From assembly GCF_023228165.1 (NCBI RefSeq), contig NZ_JALOBS010000057.1, positions 1 through 15,600 of the forward strand: DNA of 15,600 nt. The letters run 5' to 3'. How positions within the stretch are numbered: position 1 is the first letter of the stretch; each line of letters begins with the position of its first letter. Source of the DNA: Methylomonas sp. (GTDB lineage Bacteria > Pseudomonadota > Gammaproteobacteria > Methylococcales > Methylomonadaceae). Position numbers and translations under genes: made by a program. Under the pieces are notes generated by a model. It was not told the DNA's origin. It saw only the letters and a list, made by a program, of their open reading frames with translations, and searched no databases. This document shows, in pieces, positions 15,163 through 15,600 of the stretch.

Positions 15163-15214
15163 GGCCGGTCATCTGGCGAGTGAATACGTATCGCCATCCT
15201 CAAATAAACCGGCC
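15163..15214. repeat. Nested two-stem inverted repeat
   Basis: An outer pair GGCCGGT (15163-15169) and ACCGGCC (15208-15214) encloses an inner pair TGGCGA (15174-15179) and TCGCCA (15191-15196). The layout recalls folded recombination sites, but integron attC core motifs are absent. It could also be a structured RNA or a remnant of a mobile element. Confidence 0.45.
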
Positions 15215-15250
15215 AGCATCCAAAGGTTGCCGCAAACTGAGATTGGTCTA

Positions 15251-15355
15251 TCGTAAAACATCTGTTTTACGACATGTATGCGATCTATGACCAAAGTGCT
15301 TCTTTAATAGCTTAGAAAATATACGTAAAACACTGTCGTAAAATGATATTATACG
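15251..15355. promoter_or_regulatory. Candidate res site: repeated CGTAAAA half-sites before the resolvase gene
   Basis: A perfect palindrome at 15251-15272 has arms TCGTAAAACA and TGTTTTACGA around TC. A second dyad, CGTAAAATGATATTATACG at 15337-15355, has 7 of 8 arm positions matching. A further CGTAAAACA stands at 15324-15332. The 10-mer TGTCGTAAAA occurs in both dyads (15334-15343 and, inverted, 15265-15274). The dyad centres are about 85 bases apart, and the last ends 28 bases before the tnpR ATG. This is where Tn3-family elements carry res, with AT-rich dyads bound by resolvase, which also represses its own gene. Confidence 0.6.
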
Positions 15356-15383
15356 GAAACATCAAATTTATGGTTTTCTGTTT

Positions 15384-15600
15384 ATGTTAATTGGCTATAT
15401 GCGTGTTTCATCGGAATCGGATCGGCAAAGCACGGATTTACAACGTGATGCGTTGCTGGCCGCCGGTGTCGATGTTCGGCATCTTTTTGAAGATCGAGCA
15501 TCAGGGGCCAAGGATGATCGTTCCGGACTGACCAATGCATTGGACTTCGTCCGTCCTGGGGATGTGCTGGTCGTGTGGAAATTGGATAGGCTGGGCCGCT
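15384..15600 (+). CDS. tnpR: Serine recombinase, TnpR resolvase type, cut by window end
   Basis: The first 72 residues of a small serine recombinase. MLIGYMRVSS contains the catalytic Ser9 with Arg7; DLQRDAL, FEDRASGAKDDR and GDVLVVWKLDRLGR follow, with active-site Arg69 and Arg72. The sequence is close to Tn3-family resolvases of Proteobacteria; DNA invertases of the same family cannot be excluded without the C-terminal helix-turn-helix. The ATG at 15384 gives the normal N-terminus, although no clear Shine-Dalgarno site precedes it. The gene points away from the metal genes, and in Tn21/Tn501-like transposons tnpA would come next. Confidence 0.9.
   Translation, partial: MLIGYMRVSSESDRQSTDLQRDALLAAGVDVRHLFEDRASGAKDDRSGLTNALDFVRPGDVLVVWKLDRLGR

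Larger units (their letters stand above)
14731..15383. other. Gene-free 653-base spacer rich in inverted repeats
   Basis: No open frame longer than about 35 codons, and none with a convincing start, was found on either strand by eye. The left two-thirds hold hairpins with TTCA or TTTA loops (14754-14999), the middle holds two nested inverted repeats (15046-15078, 15163-15214), and the right end holds repeated CGTAAAA half-sites before the recombinase gene. No tRNA, CRISPR array or Tn3 terminal repeat was recognised. Confidence 0.7.

Noticed and set aside
15163..15214. Integron attC site
   Set aside because: The nested stems are suggestive, but the conserved core motifs (GTTRRRY and its complement) are absent and no cassette is present.

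Overview
The window is a dense heavy-metal resistance block, probably from a gammaproteobacterium. Moderate GC, tightly packed genes and methanotroph-like protein sequences suggest the Methylococcales, but this is an impression and the window has no taxonomic marker. Three sets of metal genes lie next to a site-specific recombinase. This is the usual layout of a mobile metal-resistance island or Tn3-type transposon.

Layout: (1) 1-3528, + strand: the end of a YnfA-type small membrane protein, then a complete CzcA-type (HME1, Co/Zn/Cd) RND pump. (2) 3651-11447, - strand: one long run of same-strand genes. Read in transcription order it is merT, merP, a small Cys-rich ribbon protein, a four-cysteine membrane protein of unknown function, cusC, cusB, cusA and a small lipoprotein. 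(3) 11448-11513: the divergent mer control region, with a clear MerR dyad inside a long-spacer promoter. (4) 11514-14730, + strand: merR, a P1B-2 (Zn/Cd/Pb type) metal ATPase, and a second small lipoprotein homologous to the one at 3651-3995. (5) 14731-15383: 653 bases with no gene, packed with hairpins resembling IS200/IS605 or REP signals and, next to the recombinase, repeated half-sites resembling a res site. (6) 15384-15600: the start of a serine recombinase (TnpR type), cut by the window end.

How the parts may work together: MerR, with all three mercury-binding cysteines, should control the divergent promoter. MerP and MerT would bind Hg(II) in the periplasm and carry it inward. No mercuric reductase (merA) is present in the window. 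Instead the import genes are followed by small Cys/His/Met-rich proteins and a complete Cu/Ag-type CusCBA efflux complex, and merR is followed by an export ATPase. A system that captures the metal and then pumps it out, without reduction, is the main hypothesis worth testing. The two homologous coiled-coil-like lipoproteins, one beside CusA and CzcA and one beside the ATPase, look like an unnamed accessory family of these pumps.
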